Origin: Orobanche coerulescens
Taxonomy: Eukaryota; Streptophyta; Magnoliopsida; Lamiales; Orobanchaceae
DNA: 64,000 bases
NCBI GenBank assembly: GCA_033398695.1
Contig: CM065814.1
Span: forward strand, 105,712,501-105,776,500
Direction of reading: 5' to 3'
Made by a program: the position numbers and the translations under genes. Below, in pieces: positions 44,270 through 54,817 of this stretch. How positions within the stretch are numbered: position 1 is the first letter of the stretch; each line of letters begins with the position of its first letter. Below the pieces are notes generated by a model, which was not told the origin of the DNA, searched no databases, and was given only the letters and a program-made list of their open reading frames with translations.

Positions 44270-46602
44270 TGTAACACCCCCAAGTTATTCAGGGTATATT
44301 ACAGCGCCGTGAGCCCCGCCGTGGGACCCACAAGGCTAAACATACGCGGAACTATAAACTTGACCGAGAAGGTCTACATACAATGGAAAGAAAGACGATA
44401 CAAATGGTCTTCAAAACCATAACCAATGAAACCATATACATCACTGCACAAATCAATACCTCAAGAACACAGCCGGAACATCAAGGAAATCAAATACAAT
44501 ACTCGAGTATTTAACAATCCATTCCAGTACAACAACACTGAATGGAGGAATCCAAGAAAAATAATCGGAGACAAGACACAGTATCACACTTGCCCATCAT
44601 CTTCATGCCGACCCGGTACCCGCCTATCCGCTCTCCTGGAACCTGAAATACATGAAACGTATTTCCCCCATGAAGGGGTTAGCCGTCGAATAGCTAGTGC
44701 AAGTATATCAATATGAAACATAATACTCCTCGACAATAAAGTAAATGTAACCGTCAATTCATCAATTCAAGACTAGTATTCCGGAATAACTAAAATCTCA
44801 TAGTGTCACATCAAGACGTATGTGAATGCCGTAGAAACGGTTCGTTCATATCATACGCCATTACATGTAGGAATGCCGTAGAAACGGTTCGTTCATTACA
44901 TGCCAACAATACATATATGAATGCCGTCAAAACGGTTTGTTCATAATATGCCATCAATATATCTATGAATGCCGTCAAAATAGTTCGTTCATGATATGCC
45001 ATCAATATTTCTTACTTTCAAAGTCGAGAACGCATAATCATAAATGTATACTTGCCTTGAATAGTCGACGGCGCAACTAACGAAAAGGAAAGTCACCGAC
45101 GAATGCTAGGAACCATCGAAAACGAACCTAACGATTCGAAGAATACAATCACAACCAATTCTAAACGAATACGGAATTGGAATACACCCGGAAACCCGCC
45201 TACGATTCATGTATATTCGTATAAAAATGACAACGAGGGCGGACCACAACCAAACCCTCTCGATTCCGTAAAAATCACGAAATATACCATGAATCCATAG
45301 GGAAACTAAGAATACCAACAAGATTAATCATATTCATCATGAATTACTCAGCAAAACCGAAAGAATCGGACAAAAACGCGAAAATCCCCAAATCTCCCCA
45401 AAAGTAGGGTTCTAGAGATCTAACCTTGATTCGCTAGATCGAAGGACGTTATAGGATGATTGATCAGTGATATAAACTCAGAAACTTCATGGATTTGTTG
45501 TTTAACAACATGGCTTCATCTCCTCCAAAGATCTAGTCGCGGACCGGAGAGAAAGGAAATGAAAAATGAATGAAAAAGTGGATGCTCTGTCATTTATATA
45601 CTGGGCCGGAACTAGCGTGCGCTAGCCTTCCTGGACTAGCGTGCGCTATCGGCCAGTATCGGCCCAGCACTTTCGGCCATGGCCCGCATGACCCGGCACC
45701 ACCGACCAATTCTGCCGACCATGACTCGTCCGCCCGACTCCCGCTAGCGTGCGCTACGGCCGGAATCCTGCGCGCGCTAGCCGACCTGTCCAGTAGCCTC
45801 TGGACTAGCAAGCTCATCCCGGTAACGTACGCTAGTCGGCCGATAGCGTGCGCTACCCCTGCCGGTCAACGTGCGCAATGACCGGCAGTAGCGTGCGCTA
45901 CCTGCTGATCCTACCCGAGTCCGTAACCTCGTAATCCTCTCGCCTGTGCCCGAACAGACGCTAGCCGATTTGACAGGCAGGCGCTACATCGCTGAAGCGC
46001 GCGCAGCTGCCCGGCCAGAAGCGTGCGCTTATGCCGGTTCCTCCCGTGCTCGCCGGCTGCCCGCCATCGTCCGGCCGTAACCCGCAACCGTCCGGCCGGT
46101 GCCGACCACTGTGGCTCGACGACTCGATTTCAAAACGCGTTTTAACGAACACGACGAAAAGTTCGCGGACGACATCAACGACTCGAAATGAAGACGTAAT
46201 GAAATAATTAATCATACGCGACCAAGAAAAGGGTTGAGACAACGAATACAGATACGAATACCCATAATTTTGGGTAAATTACAAAATGGCCCAAAACGCC
46301 CGAAAATCACGATACGTGATCGAATAACCAAACCGAAGTTCACAACACTTCTAACAAAGTTAAACGGACTTACGGGAAACTCGAAACAGCAGTTTAGAAT
46401 GAAATTCGCAAGAATCGAACTCAAGCGCGGAAAAGTCGCTGAAAAGCACGGAACTCAACATAACGACACCGAAATGAACTCGGATGTCAAAAAGTGTAGA
46501 ATTAATCATTCTCAGGGTGACGAAACGGTCCCAAGCGAGTTGTCAAAATGGACTTCCGCCAAAAATAGAAAGTTACCGGAAATCAAAATTACGGGTATTA
46601 CA
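44270..46602 (-). repeat. LTR-B copy 3 (right end of array)
   Basis: 2333 bp, ending GGGTATTACA and followed directly by the duplication TGTGT. TATA box 45592-45601 and palindrome array from 45613. The array's right half (45940-46120) is the most diverged of the three copies. In element orientation this is the outermost 5' LTR. Confidence 0.9.
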
Positions 46603-46607
46603 TGTGT

Positions 46608-46757
46608 TGTGCTTGAAACTCCTTATCGGAGTAATGGATGATATAATGTGGTTCGGTACTGCGATTATGTTATCTAAGTCATTAATTTTTATTCGCCTGG
46701 TGGGTCCCAGTCGGGGGTCCACGGCACTATAATAGTCGCCCAGTTTGGGGTGTTACA
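46608..46757 (+). repeat. Solo LTR-F, right part
   Basis: The continuation of 28771-31031 after the array. It ends CCCAGTTTGGGGTGTTACA and is followed by TGTCG, the right target duplication (one mismatch from GGTCG). The terminal 75 bp share the conserved GGTGGGTCCC and GGGTGTTACA features of the other LTR ends. Confidence 0.75.
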
Positions 46758-48070
46758 TGTCGGTGTTCTTTGCCATCATGAATCAATTTATTAGCAGCCT
46801 CAACACCTTCCGTTTCAAGAGCTTTCTTAACATCAGCCTGTAAATAAAAGTATCAAGTATTTCCCTCAAATAATTAACAGAAACATAAAATACAAACAAT
46901 AACAATAATGGAAAATTATCTTAATTCCCGTTTCATAAGTAGTTATAATATACAGCAGCTAAGCTACCTAGTTTCACTAGAAATTGAAATCAGCTAAGCT
47001 ACCTGCTTTAAATTTTACCCAATCAGGAATGATAGAGATTAGAACAAGAGCTTGAAGTTTTTCAACAAAAACATCAAACTCAGTCCGCCAGATCCTAATC
47101 AAAATAGAAAAATCGATCTTGCATAGATTACAAACGCATGAATATAAAGAGCATTACCAGGAGACCTACCACCAGAAAGCATTACCAGGCGACCTATCAT
47201 TTAGTAGATACGATAAATACTTATAATTTTTTCATCAACGGTTTTAAGCACCTCCTTATGTAACTTGTACTTCCCATTCTCTTTTCGTTTGCGAGTCGCT
47301 AAATATATATCAGCATTAGAGATTACAACCGGCTCTTCCTCACGATCACCATCACCATCACCATCAACATCGACATGCATTTCTTTAAGTTTTTTAAGTC
47401 GCTGAATTCAATAAATTTTACATGTTATCGATAATAATACATTTGTAATTTATTATTAAAATCTGATCAAATATACATTACCAGCTTGTTAGCAACTTGA
47501 GCGAAACTTCTGGGCCCAGTAGTATGCGTCTCTGTTATCTTTTTTCATGCCTCGGCATTCTTTTCCGCAGTTCTCTATAAAATAAAGGAACAGTTATCGT
47601 CATTACTTTTCATACTAAAATGCCAACGAAACAATGAATAAAAAGGAAAATTGAATTAAAATTATTACCTTAACTTTTTCATCACCCCAATATTTTAAAA
47701 GAATCTTCCAATCTGAAAGAGGAACCTCTTCGCGCCTTTTTTCCATCCGCTCCTCATCTGTAGGATAAGGATAGTAATAGTCTCGCTTAATCTTACTTTT
47801 GAAGCTCCTAAACTGATCATTCAACGACTTTAGAACCCAGTTTTTGGCATCTTCCGAAATGATGTACTTGTCCTACCAAAAAATCACAAAGTACTACGTA
47901 AATAATGGATTTGGCCTAATTTTAATATTCTTCGGGACAAGTTAAGGAACATATAAATAGGAACATATAAATCAAATGTTGCTTAGTTTACCTTGGCGTA
48001 CTCCCACAACAGTTCTTTTTCAGGAACTTGACGCCAACTGGCACAAGTAAGAGACACGAACTGCCTCACA
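46758..48070 (-). pseudogene. CACTA 1 transposase gene, upstream exons
   Basis: Minus-strand exons with GT-AG borders. 47992-48070 reads CASWRQVPEKELLWEYAK. 47669-47872 reads DKYIISEDAKNWVLKSLNDQ, then RDYYYPYPTDEERMEK and LSDWKILLKYWGDEK. About 47482-47575 reads ITETHTTGPRSFAQVANK. About 47222-47401 reads DIYLATRKRKENGKY. 46763-46837 reads ADVKKALETEGVEAANKLIH and joins 28765. The order and motifs (W-x-x-L-x-x-Y-W, T-G-(P/S)-(K/R)-S-F-A) are those of Ptta/En/Spm plant transposase. A TGA at 47545-47547 sits where Trp is expected. The 5' end is cut at 48071 by CACTA 2. Confidence 0.75.
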
Positions 48071-48169
48071 CACTACAAGATACTGGTCTTTTTGCGACAT
48101 CGGAAAAGTGTCGCTAACACTTGTTTTAATGTCGCAAATGTTAATTTGCGACATTTTCTGCGTCATTGT

Positions 48170-49340
48170 ATATTATGTCATAACAGCCCGTGTAGCATTT
48201 TTATGACACTTTTTTTCAGTTGTGTCGCAACATATACGACAATTTTTGCCACGCGAAATTGATTGTCATATAAAATTGGCGACACATTACGCGTCATTAG
48301 TCGTGGTGACGCGTGTTTGTTTGCGTCACATTACACGACATTAGTTAACATGACACTTCCTTGTTTGCGACAGTAGAATGAATGTGTCGTTTTATTTCTA
48401 CAACACTTTTTCATTTGTGTCGCAACATATACGTCATTTTGTGCCACATTAAATTATTTGTCGTAATAAAATTGGCGTCACATTACATGTCATTAGTCAT
48501 AGTGTTGCATGTTAGTATGTGTCGCATTACACGACATTAGTTAAAATGACGCTTCTATTTGCGACACTAGCATGCGACATTAGAATGAATGTGTCATTTT
48601 ATTTCTACAACACTTTTTCGTTTGTGTCGCAACATATACGTCATTTTGTGCCACATTAAATTATTTGTCGTATAAAATTGGCGCCACATTACGTGTCATT
48701 AGTCATAGTGTTGCATGTTAGTATGCGTCACATTACACGACATTAGTTAAAATGATGCTACTATTTGCGACACTATGAGAATGAATGTGTCGTTTTATTT
48801 CTACAACACTTTTTTATTTGTGTCGCAACATATACGTCATTTTGTGCCACATTAAATTATTTGCCATATAAAATTGGCGTCACATTACGTGTCATTAGTC
48901 ATAGTGTTGCATGTTAGTATGCGTCACATTACACGACATTAGTTAAAATGACGCTTCTATTTGCGACACTAGCCTGCGACATTAGAATGAATGTGTCGTT
49001 TTATTTCTACAACACTTTTTTATTTGTGTCGCAACATATACGTCATTTTGTGCCACATTAAAATATTTGCCATCTAAAATTGGCATCACATTACGTGTCA
49101 TTAGTCATAGTATTGCATGTTAGTATGCGTCAAAATTTACGACGTTAGTGGAAATGATGACTCCTTATTTGTGACACTAGCATGCGACATTAGAATGAAT
49201 GTGATTTTTTCTTTTTGTGACAATTTTAATTAATATTGCAATTTATACGACACATCACTAAATTAATTGTTATATAAATTTTGCAACACTCTACGCGTCA
49301 TTAATCGCGTTGACGCATGTTAGTTTGCGTCATATGGCTT
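48170..49340. repeat. Tandem repeat of about 186-217 bp in CACTA 2 subterminal region
   Basis: The phrase AATGTGTCGTTTTATTTC recurs at 48381, 48598, 48784 and 48990, with a diverged copy at 49199 and an earlier partial copy near 48190. Each unit contains GTGTCGCAACATATACGTCA, GCCACATTAAATTATTTG and CACGACATTAGTTAAAATGA. GCGACA and TGTCGC words dominate. Such repeats are binding sites for CACTA-encoded proteins in known elements. Confidence 0.85.
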
Positions 49341-49569
49341 GTGACATTACAATTAATATGTTGTAGATTTTAGCTACATATGCTACGTCATTTTAAAGCA
49401 CTATATTGTACAAAACAAATAACAAAAATTCACAAAATACACCAAGAATAATATTTCAACTAGTTATAAAGTTCAACACATAATAACAAATAATTTCTAA
49501 ACGACAAAAGTGAAATTATAAATACTTATTCAACATACTAGCATACCATCAATTATTCAAAAAAAAAAA

Positions 49570-50008
49570 AAACAAATTGAAATAAAAATATCTCTATGCA
49601 AGAATGCAAATTCCATAGCTACAAGCTTTTCATTGCTATTTTTTCTTCCTCCTGTTGCTCTTTCTTCCAGTTTTTCCTTGCTCCTATGTAATTTATATAA
49701 TTTTTTTTATTATATAGTACAAATAAATAAGTTAATTATTGGTAAAATATTGTTTTATCAAAAATACCTGTGTACATGGAGCATTTTCACGTGTGTTGTC
49801 CTTCTCCGAGTTATTTGTTACTTTCTCTCTCTAACAAAATTGATCACGAAAAATACTATTTAAATTTGGAAAATAAGGTACAATATTAACAGAGAACTGA
49901 TAATTTACATCAAGATCAGTTCCATTGTCTTCATTAGTGCTCTCAAAAATATTAGCTCCTAGTAATAACTCTTTATTGGGAGCTTGTATGCGCCGAGAAC
50001 TAAAAGAC
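49570..50008 (-). pseudogene. Exon-like traces of a CACTA 2 gene
   Basis: On the minus strand, 49833-50008 is open (SSRRIQAPNKELLLGANIFE). A possible exon follows from acceptor TTGTTAG to donor CAG/GTATTT (about 49770-49830, VTNNSEKDNTRENAPCTQ). A lysine/glutamate-rich end (about 49620-49690) closes with a stop. No domain is recognised. Position and strand suggest the 3' end of the gene carried by CACTA 2. Confidence 0.35.
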
Positions 50009-51531
50009 TGTAACACCCCCGATATATTCAGGAATATTACAGCACCATAAATCCTTTACATAAAAATTTACAAGGCTGAAGAACTAAAAATACATTAACC
50101 GATACCAACGAATGAAAATAACGGAAATAAAGTACAAGAGTTTGACCAATACTGAAAGTACGAATATTCAACGTAAATGTATTAATACATCACCAAATCC
50201 AAATCAGCATAAACGACTACTTACTCGAGTACTTATTGAAATAACCAACAAACAACAGATACATAAACCCGGCCGGAACATCACTCTGCACCCTCGTCAT
50301 CATGCAGCTCCAGTGGTTGTTTCCCCGCTCTTCTGGATCCTAAACATAAACAAAATTTTCACCCCGAAGGGGTTAGCACAACGATGCTAGTACAAGTACC
50401 ACAACATATTATTCAACATCTCACGCAGAATAATAATACGTAATTGATAAAATACCAACGAGTCTTCTCCTGTGAGAAATTCATAAATAACATACACAAC
50501 TGATAATCACAACATGATATCAAAACATACACATGGTAATTCCGACGATCCAGCGTTCACTGCCTAGAACCCATGATGATCCCGTCAGACCAACCCGTGG
50601 TGGAAAAACCCGTCCGATGATCCAGCGCACGCTAGCATAGATCCCCCGATGATCCCGTCGGACCAACACGAGGTGGACATACAACAACGACATACATGCA
50701 CGACAATATGTATAACATCAATACGTAAAACAAATAAGGTACTTGCCTCGATTCGAAGACAAGAACAATACTTCCATGAAACGAAACACTTGAAGGTCGC
50801 CCCTTCAATCAATCGTGTAACAAGCTCGAACCTTAACAAAAGAAATAATATAGAATTTATCTCACGTTGTACGAATGTCTACCAATTCAATTTACGGCCG
50901 AAAGTTCATAAAACGCAATCTGCCTGAACTTCTTAGCATACGCTAAGTATTCTATGTAGCGTGCGTTAAGTCTGCTCGATAGCGCACGCAAACAACAAAG
51001 CCTAGCGTACGCTAACTATGCATGGTCAGTACCTCACTGATCAGCCGACTGACTCGTCTGATGGCCTAACGTACGTTACGTACCAAACATAGCGTCAGTT
51101 AACTCATGCTCGATAGCGCACGTTAATCTACATAGCTTAGCGTGCGCTAACTGTGCATGGCAGTTCACTACTGGGCAGTAGACTGATCCCATCATGATCA
51201 AACCAATGAAATCTTAAGTGTTAATTCATGTTACCTCCATGAATATCATCTTTATACGATTATGAATGATCTTATGGATAACAACAACTTCGGATTCAAG
51301 AATATGTATACTATTATAAAACCATATTCCATTTCGATTACAATTCTTCATGCGATACTACGGAAGGCTTAACGATCGATATCAACACCTTTATATCAAT
51401 CAAAACTATCATTCTGTAGTTTGATTAACATTCCATCTTTACAATATAAATCCTTCCATGATCAATCCCTTATATTCGTCTTACAATAATGATGTTAAAG
51501 TCAAGTCCATGATTGCTATGAAGACACCTAC
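50009..51531 (-). repeat. LTR-E (minus orientation, right end unclear)
   Basis: Starts TGTAACACCC, then ATATTACAGC and ACAAGGCTG, the conserved LTR end box. A near-duplicate of about 80 bp with GATGATCC and GTGGA words lies at 50540-50680. The TATA-like TTTTATG (50908-50914, minus) is followed in plus coordinates by a palindrome array at 50932-51150. From 51180 to 51531 the sequence is AT-rich without clear LTR features, and I cannot find the U3 start. Confidence 0.6.
50932..51150. repeat. Degenerate TTAGCGTACGCTAA array in LTR-E
   Basis: About eight words such as TTAGCATACGCTAA, GTAGCGTGCGTTAA, AACGTACGTTA and TTAGCGTGCGCTAA. The array starts about 18 bp from the TATA-like box. It is more degenerate than the arrays of LTR-A to C, consistent with an older LTR. 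Confidence 0.75.
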
Positions 51532-52332
51532 TCTAATATCCGCAATTTCGGATTTCCGGTAATTTTCTTTTTTCGGCGAAGGTCCGTTTTGACGACTCGC
51601 TTGGGACCGTTTCATCATTCTGAGAATGATTAATTCTGCACTTTTTGTCATCCGAGTTCGTTTCAGTATTGTTTTGTTGAGTCCCGTGTTTCTTAACCAT
51701 TTTTCCGCACTCGAGTTCGATTCTTGTGAATCTCGTCCGAAATTACTATTTCGAGTTTCCCGTAAGTCCGTTTAACTTTGTTAGACGTGTTGTGAACTTC
51801 GGTTTGGTTATTCGATCACGTATCGTGATTTTCGGACGTTTTGGGCCATTTTCGTAATTTCCCAAAGTTTGGGGTAATTATCTTCCGTTGTCAAATTTCG
51901 AGCCTTCGGGTGGTCAGAATCGTGTGTTCTCTTAGCTCTTAGATTCGTCTTTGCGAGTACTTCGTAACCGTATCTTCGATTCGTATTCAGGTTCGGGTTT
52001 CGGGGTCGTTCGGATCGTCGTTGTGATTCTTCATTTCGTGCACGGAGGTCAGCCGGGCCGACTCGCGAAACGACCCTGAAAACGGCGCTGCCGAGCGCCG
52101 TGTCCTGCGCCGGGTTGTCCAGGACCGGAAGCCTGCCGAGACACGGCCGAGACACCCGATGCTGGTGTGGGCCGTTTGCTGCGCCGTGTCCGGCAGGCGT
52201 TTAAATATGGCCGAGCAGTCGTTTTTTTTTCACTCGTTTCATTTCCTATCCTTCCTGTCCGCGGCTGGATTCTTTGGGAAGTCGAAGACATGTTGTTATA
52301 CTATGAATCCACGAAGTTTTGGAGTTCATAAC
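51532..52332 (+). repeat. LTR-I, left part (plus orientation)
   Basis: Starts TCTAATATCC, a one-base change from the TGTAATATCC start of related LTRs. The first 300 bp are the inverted counterpart of the right end of LTR-B and LTR-D (shared GACGACTCGCTTGGGACCG). A GC-rich word array (52050-52196), a TATA box (52200-52208) and a leader similar to LTR-B follow. It is interrupted at 52333 and resumes at 56833. Confidence 0.7.
52050..52208 (+). promoter_or_regulatory. GC-rich word array and TATA box of LTR-I
   Basis: Words GGCGCTGCCGAGCGCC, GCGCCGTGTCC and CCGAGACACGGCCGAGAC form inverted pairs directly upstream of TTTAAATAT (52200-52208). The U3 sequence on the left is almost that of LTR-B, but the word in the array is entirely different. 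Confidence 0.55.
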
Positions 52333-53459
52333 TGTTGTGTCGAGAATTATACTCTCCGACCGGCGATCGCCTCGGAGATTGGGAGACCTAGCCACTGCCA
52401 AGCAGCCGAGGCAAAAGTGCCGAACAGCGACCAGGCGACCAAGCCTTGGCCCAGCAGACAAGATGTATCGGCCAACCGAAGGTCCCAGGACAAGTCCCGG
52501 TGCTGAGCGATCGACATCTAATACGATCGTCTCTCGGTACTTGGCGACCGACTCCTGGCGACCGATTAGCGGACGATCATCTCTCGGCACTTGCCGACCG
52601 GCCCTTGGTGACCGATCGATGCCGACCTCGGTGACCAACCAGAGACGACCGCCTCATGCCGATCAGAGCCGATGGCCATCCAGTCGGCAAAGGCCGAGCC
52701 TCAGGACAGACACCACGTGCAGAGCCGAGACAAGATTCGCAATTCACGGATCGTTGACCACAGCCTGTCATCATCCGTCCACCCGCCGACAAGCCCGCCG
52801 AAAGTTGTCAGTAGGAACGCATGTGACAGAGACCCCGGACGCGTGCTGGCTCCTCATTGGACCGCACAGCTGGCTGCCAGCATCTACCTTGGACTTTAGG
52901 CCGACAGCCCGTGTGATCGCCCCATTATAATATTGGCCGGCAGACGATCGCCCCATTATTATAATGGCCGGAAGGCGATGGCCCGCCAGAAGACAAGGCA
53001 CCGCTGCCCCTATATATACAAGGCTCCCTGCACTTCAACTCATCTCGGATTTTTGCTCACTAAGCTCTGCATTATCGCGATTTCAGTACACAATACAGAA
53101 TCAATACACAGCACTTGGCTATCTCCAACTCTTGGCAACAGCTATCATTCGGTACTTACTTCTCTCGGCCTCTCTCATCAAGCAGACGATCAGCAGGGAT
53201 GAAGAACACCGAGCTTCGCTCAAGAGCCGAATTAACAGAGTCTTTTTACACTCATTGTATCTAGATTTCTCACATTAATACTTGTATCCACGAATATTTG
53301 TATTAATAACATCTCGCGAGAGCATTCAAGCCTGGGCCTAACAAACCCGGCAAATCTTGTGTTTATTCATATTCTCTCGGAAGTGCTCCCGCAAATTGTT
53401 GTTTGTTGTCCGTTTTCCAGCAGTATTTAATCTTCGGATAAATATTTTGGGCAACAACA
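52333..53459 (+). repeat. 5' LTR of the gag-only element
   Basis: TGTTGTGTCG to GGGCAACAACA. TATA box CTATATATAC at 53010-53019. Just upstream a 35-bp block (GACGATCGCCCCATTAT) is present twice, again a short repeated GC-rich word next to the TATA box. The U3 region is dense in CGATCG, GCGATCG and GACCGA words. Open frames on both strands run through it and are not genes. Confidence 0.88.
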
Positions 53460-53478
53460 ATTGGCGCTAGAAGAAGGG
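53460..53478 (+). other. Primer binding site of the gag-only element
   Basis: ATTGGCGCTAGAAGAAGGG directly after the LTR end. TTGGCGC-type sites are common in Tat-like Ty3/gypsy elements. I do not assign the tRNA. Confidence 0.6.
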
Positions 53479-53548
53479 GATCTAACCCTCAAATTTTTAT
53501 TCCTACCGTTCCGAAGAACACTCACTGTTCTCGGGGCATATACTTGAA

Positions 53549-54817
53549 GTGACACTCACTGCGCTTCAAAGAAATCTGTCAGAAATCATGTCTTCCGCCT
53601 CCGCGTCGAAGAAAGCCGCTGGCCAGCCGGCCAGACACCTCGTTCCGTCCCAGTCAGAGCCACAGCCTATGGTGGAAGGTAGCCGCCGCGGTCAGAGACG
53701 CTCGATCCCGTCCCTGGACGGCGGCCCAAGCCTCTCGCTTGATCAGTTCCGAACCACGGAACAGATCGAGGAGGCCATAGCCGTCCTACAGGAGCGACGG
53801 AGTGCTCTCAACGCGCCTCCCGCTATCACCCCCTCGGCCGTCCGCCGGAAGTCCAAGCGGAAGCTCAAGGCGTTACTGGCCGAACGATCGCCAGGAGGCT
53901 CTCGTCCGCAAGAAGAGGCGCTCTCCAGCCGGGGCACCTCTGTCTTCGATCGCCTAGGCAGTGACCCGTCTTGGCGACCGGGGCAGTCCGGGCCTAGCTA
54001 CGAGACGACGGAGTTTGAGTCCGTCACCAGGAGCTTGGCCTACCCGACTCCCAGAAGGCAGCCCAGCCGTCTGGCTCCCCCTCGCCAAATAGCCGAGGTC
54101 GGCAGCAGCGGAGTCCGGAGATCGGTAGACGATCGCCTAGGCTCCCGCTCCCAAAGCCGATCAGCAAGCGACCGAGCCATGGCGATGGCTGCAATGCAAC
54201 GTCAGCTCGACGACATGAAGGCGCTCCTGGAATCCAGGGCAGGCGCCATGAAGATGATCGCCGAGCCAGGCGAGCCGCTCGCGATCGACATCGAGCTCGC
54301 CCCCGTGCAGCACAAGATCGCTCCCCCGCAAACACCTTTGTACGAGGGGAGATCGGACCCCGAAATGCACCTGAGCAAGTTCACCATCTACATGACCGGG
54401 TGTGGGGCATCTGACGCGACCAGGTGCCGAATGTTCCCTATGACGCTGGACGACCTCGCCCACAGGTGGTACGCCTCATTACCGCCTCGGTCCATCGGCT
54501 CCTTTAACCAACTGGCGAACGTCTTCAGGGAGTACTTCGCCACCAGGGTCGCTCGGCCAGAAGGTCCCAATCGCATGATGCGAATCAAGCAAGGCGAAGA
54601 AGAGTCCGACTCGGACTACATCGACCGAGTAGACGTGATCATCCTCAACGGCGAGCCCGTAAGCGATGAGATCGCCCTCCACACGGTCCTAGCAGGATTC
54701 AATGGCTTTTCGCCTATGTTCAGGCATCTTACGAAGCGCCAACCCACGACCTACGCGACCTTCCGAGCAAGATCCGCAGAGTTTCTGGCCAGGCAAAGGT
54801 TTCTCCTTAGCCTCTGA
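53549..54817 (+). CDS. Gag polyprotein of a Ty3/gypsy element, open frame
   Basis: A 422-codon frame without interruption. A second Met at codon 14 (53588) could be the start. The first 200 residues are low-complexity, rich in S, R and P. A helix MAAMQRQLDDMKALLESR near residue 212 may be a coiled coil. The gag domain follows at about 265-410: LYEGRSDPEMHLSKFTIYM, the conserved DLAHRWYASLPPRSI (about 300-315), FREYFATRV, and RIKQGEEESDSDYIDR toward the end. It stops at TGA (54815-54817) with no zinc knuckle, protease or RT downstream. It would form particles that need pol in trans. The open frame, unlike every neighbouring retroelement gene, suggests recent selection or recent insertion. Confidence 0.85.
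   Translation: MTLTALQRNLSEIMSSASASKKAAGQPARHLVPSQSEPQPMVEGSRRGQRRSIPSLDGGPSLSLDQFRTTEQIEEAIAVLQERRSALNAPPAITPSAVRRKSKRKLKALLAERSPGGSRPQEEALSSRGTSVFDRLGSDPSWRPGQSGPSYETTEFESVTRSLAYPTPRRQPSRLAPPRQIAEVGSSGVRRSVDDRLGSRSQSRSASDRAMAMAAMQRQLDDMKALLESRAGAMKMIAEPGEPLAIDIELAPVQHKIAPPQTPLYEGRSDPEMHLSKFTIYMTGCGASDATRCRMFPMTLDDLAHRWYASLPPRSIGSFNQLANVFREYFATRVARPEGPNRMMRIKQGEEESDSDYIDRVDVIILNGEPVSDEIALHTVLAGFNGFSPMFRHLTKRQPTTYATFRARSAEFLARQRFLLSL

Larger units (their letters stand above)
31032..46602 (-). mobile_element. 15.6-kb retrotransposon array with alternating LTRs (B-int1-C-int2-B-int1-C-int2-B)
   Basis: Five LTRs of two kinds alternate: B at 31032, 37660 and 44270; C at 35620 and 42250. They are separated by two kinds of internal segment, int1 of about 2.25 kb and int2 of about 0.53 kb. 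All are in minus orientation. The whole block is bounded by a perfect 5-bp duplication TGTGT (31027-31031 and 46603-46607), so it entered, or descends from something that entered, as one unit in LTR-F. Each internal segment has a polypurine tract at its left end and a primer site at its right end. There is no gag or pol, so the array is non-autonomous. Confidence 0.85.
48071..50008 (-). mobile_element. CACTA element 2, inserted in CACTA 1 transposase gene
   Basis: Begins with the classic terminus CACTACAAGATACTGG at 48071, preceded by ACA (possible 3-bp duplication). A long subterminal tandem repeat follows (48170-49340), then exon-like minus-strand sequence (about 49570-50008). It is cut at 50009 by LTR-E; the other terminus is not seen. 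The orientation (terminus, subterminal region, 3' end of gene on minus) mirrors CACTA 1. Confidence 0.7.

Noticed and set aside
50004..51526. AAGAC repeats at 50004-50008 and 51521-51525 as target duplication of LTR-E
   Set aside because: The right copy is not preceded by a CA/TTACA LTR end, so the match is probably chance.
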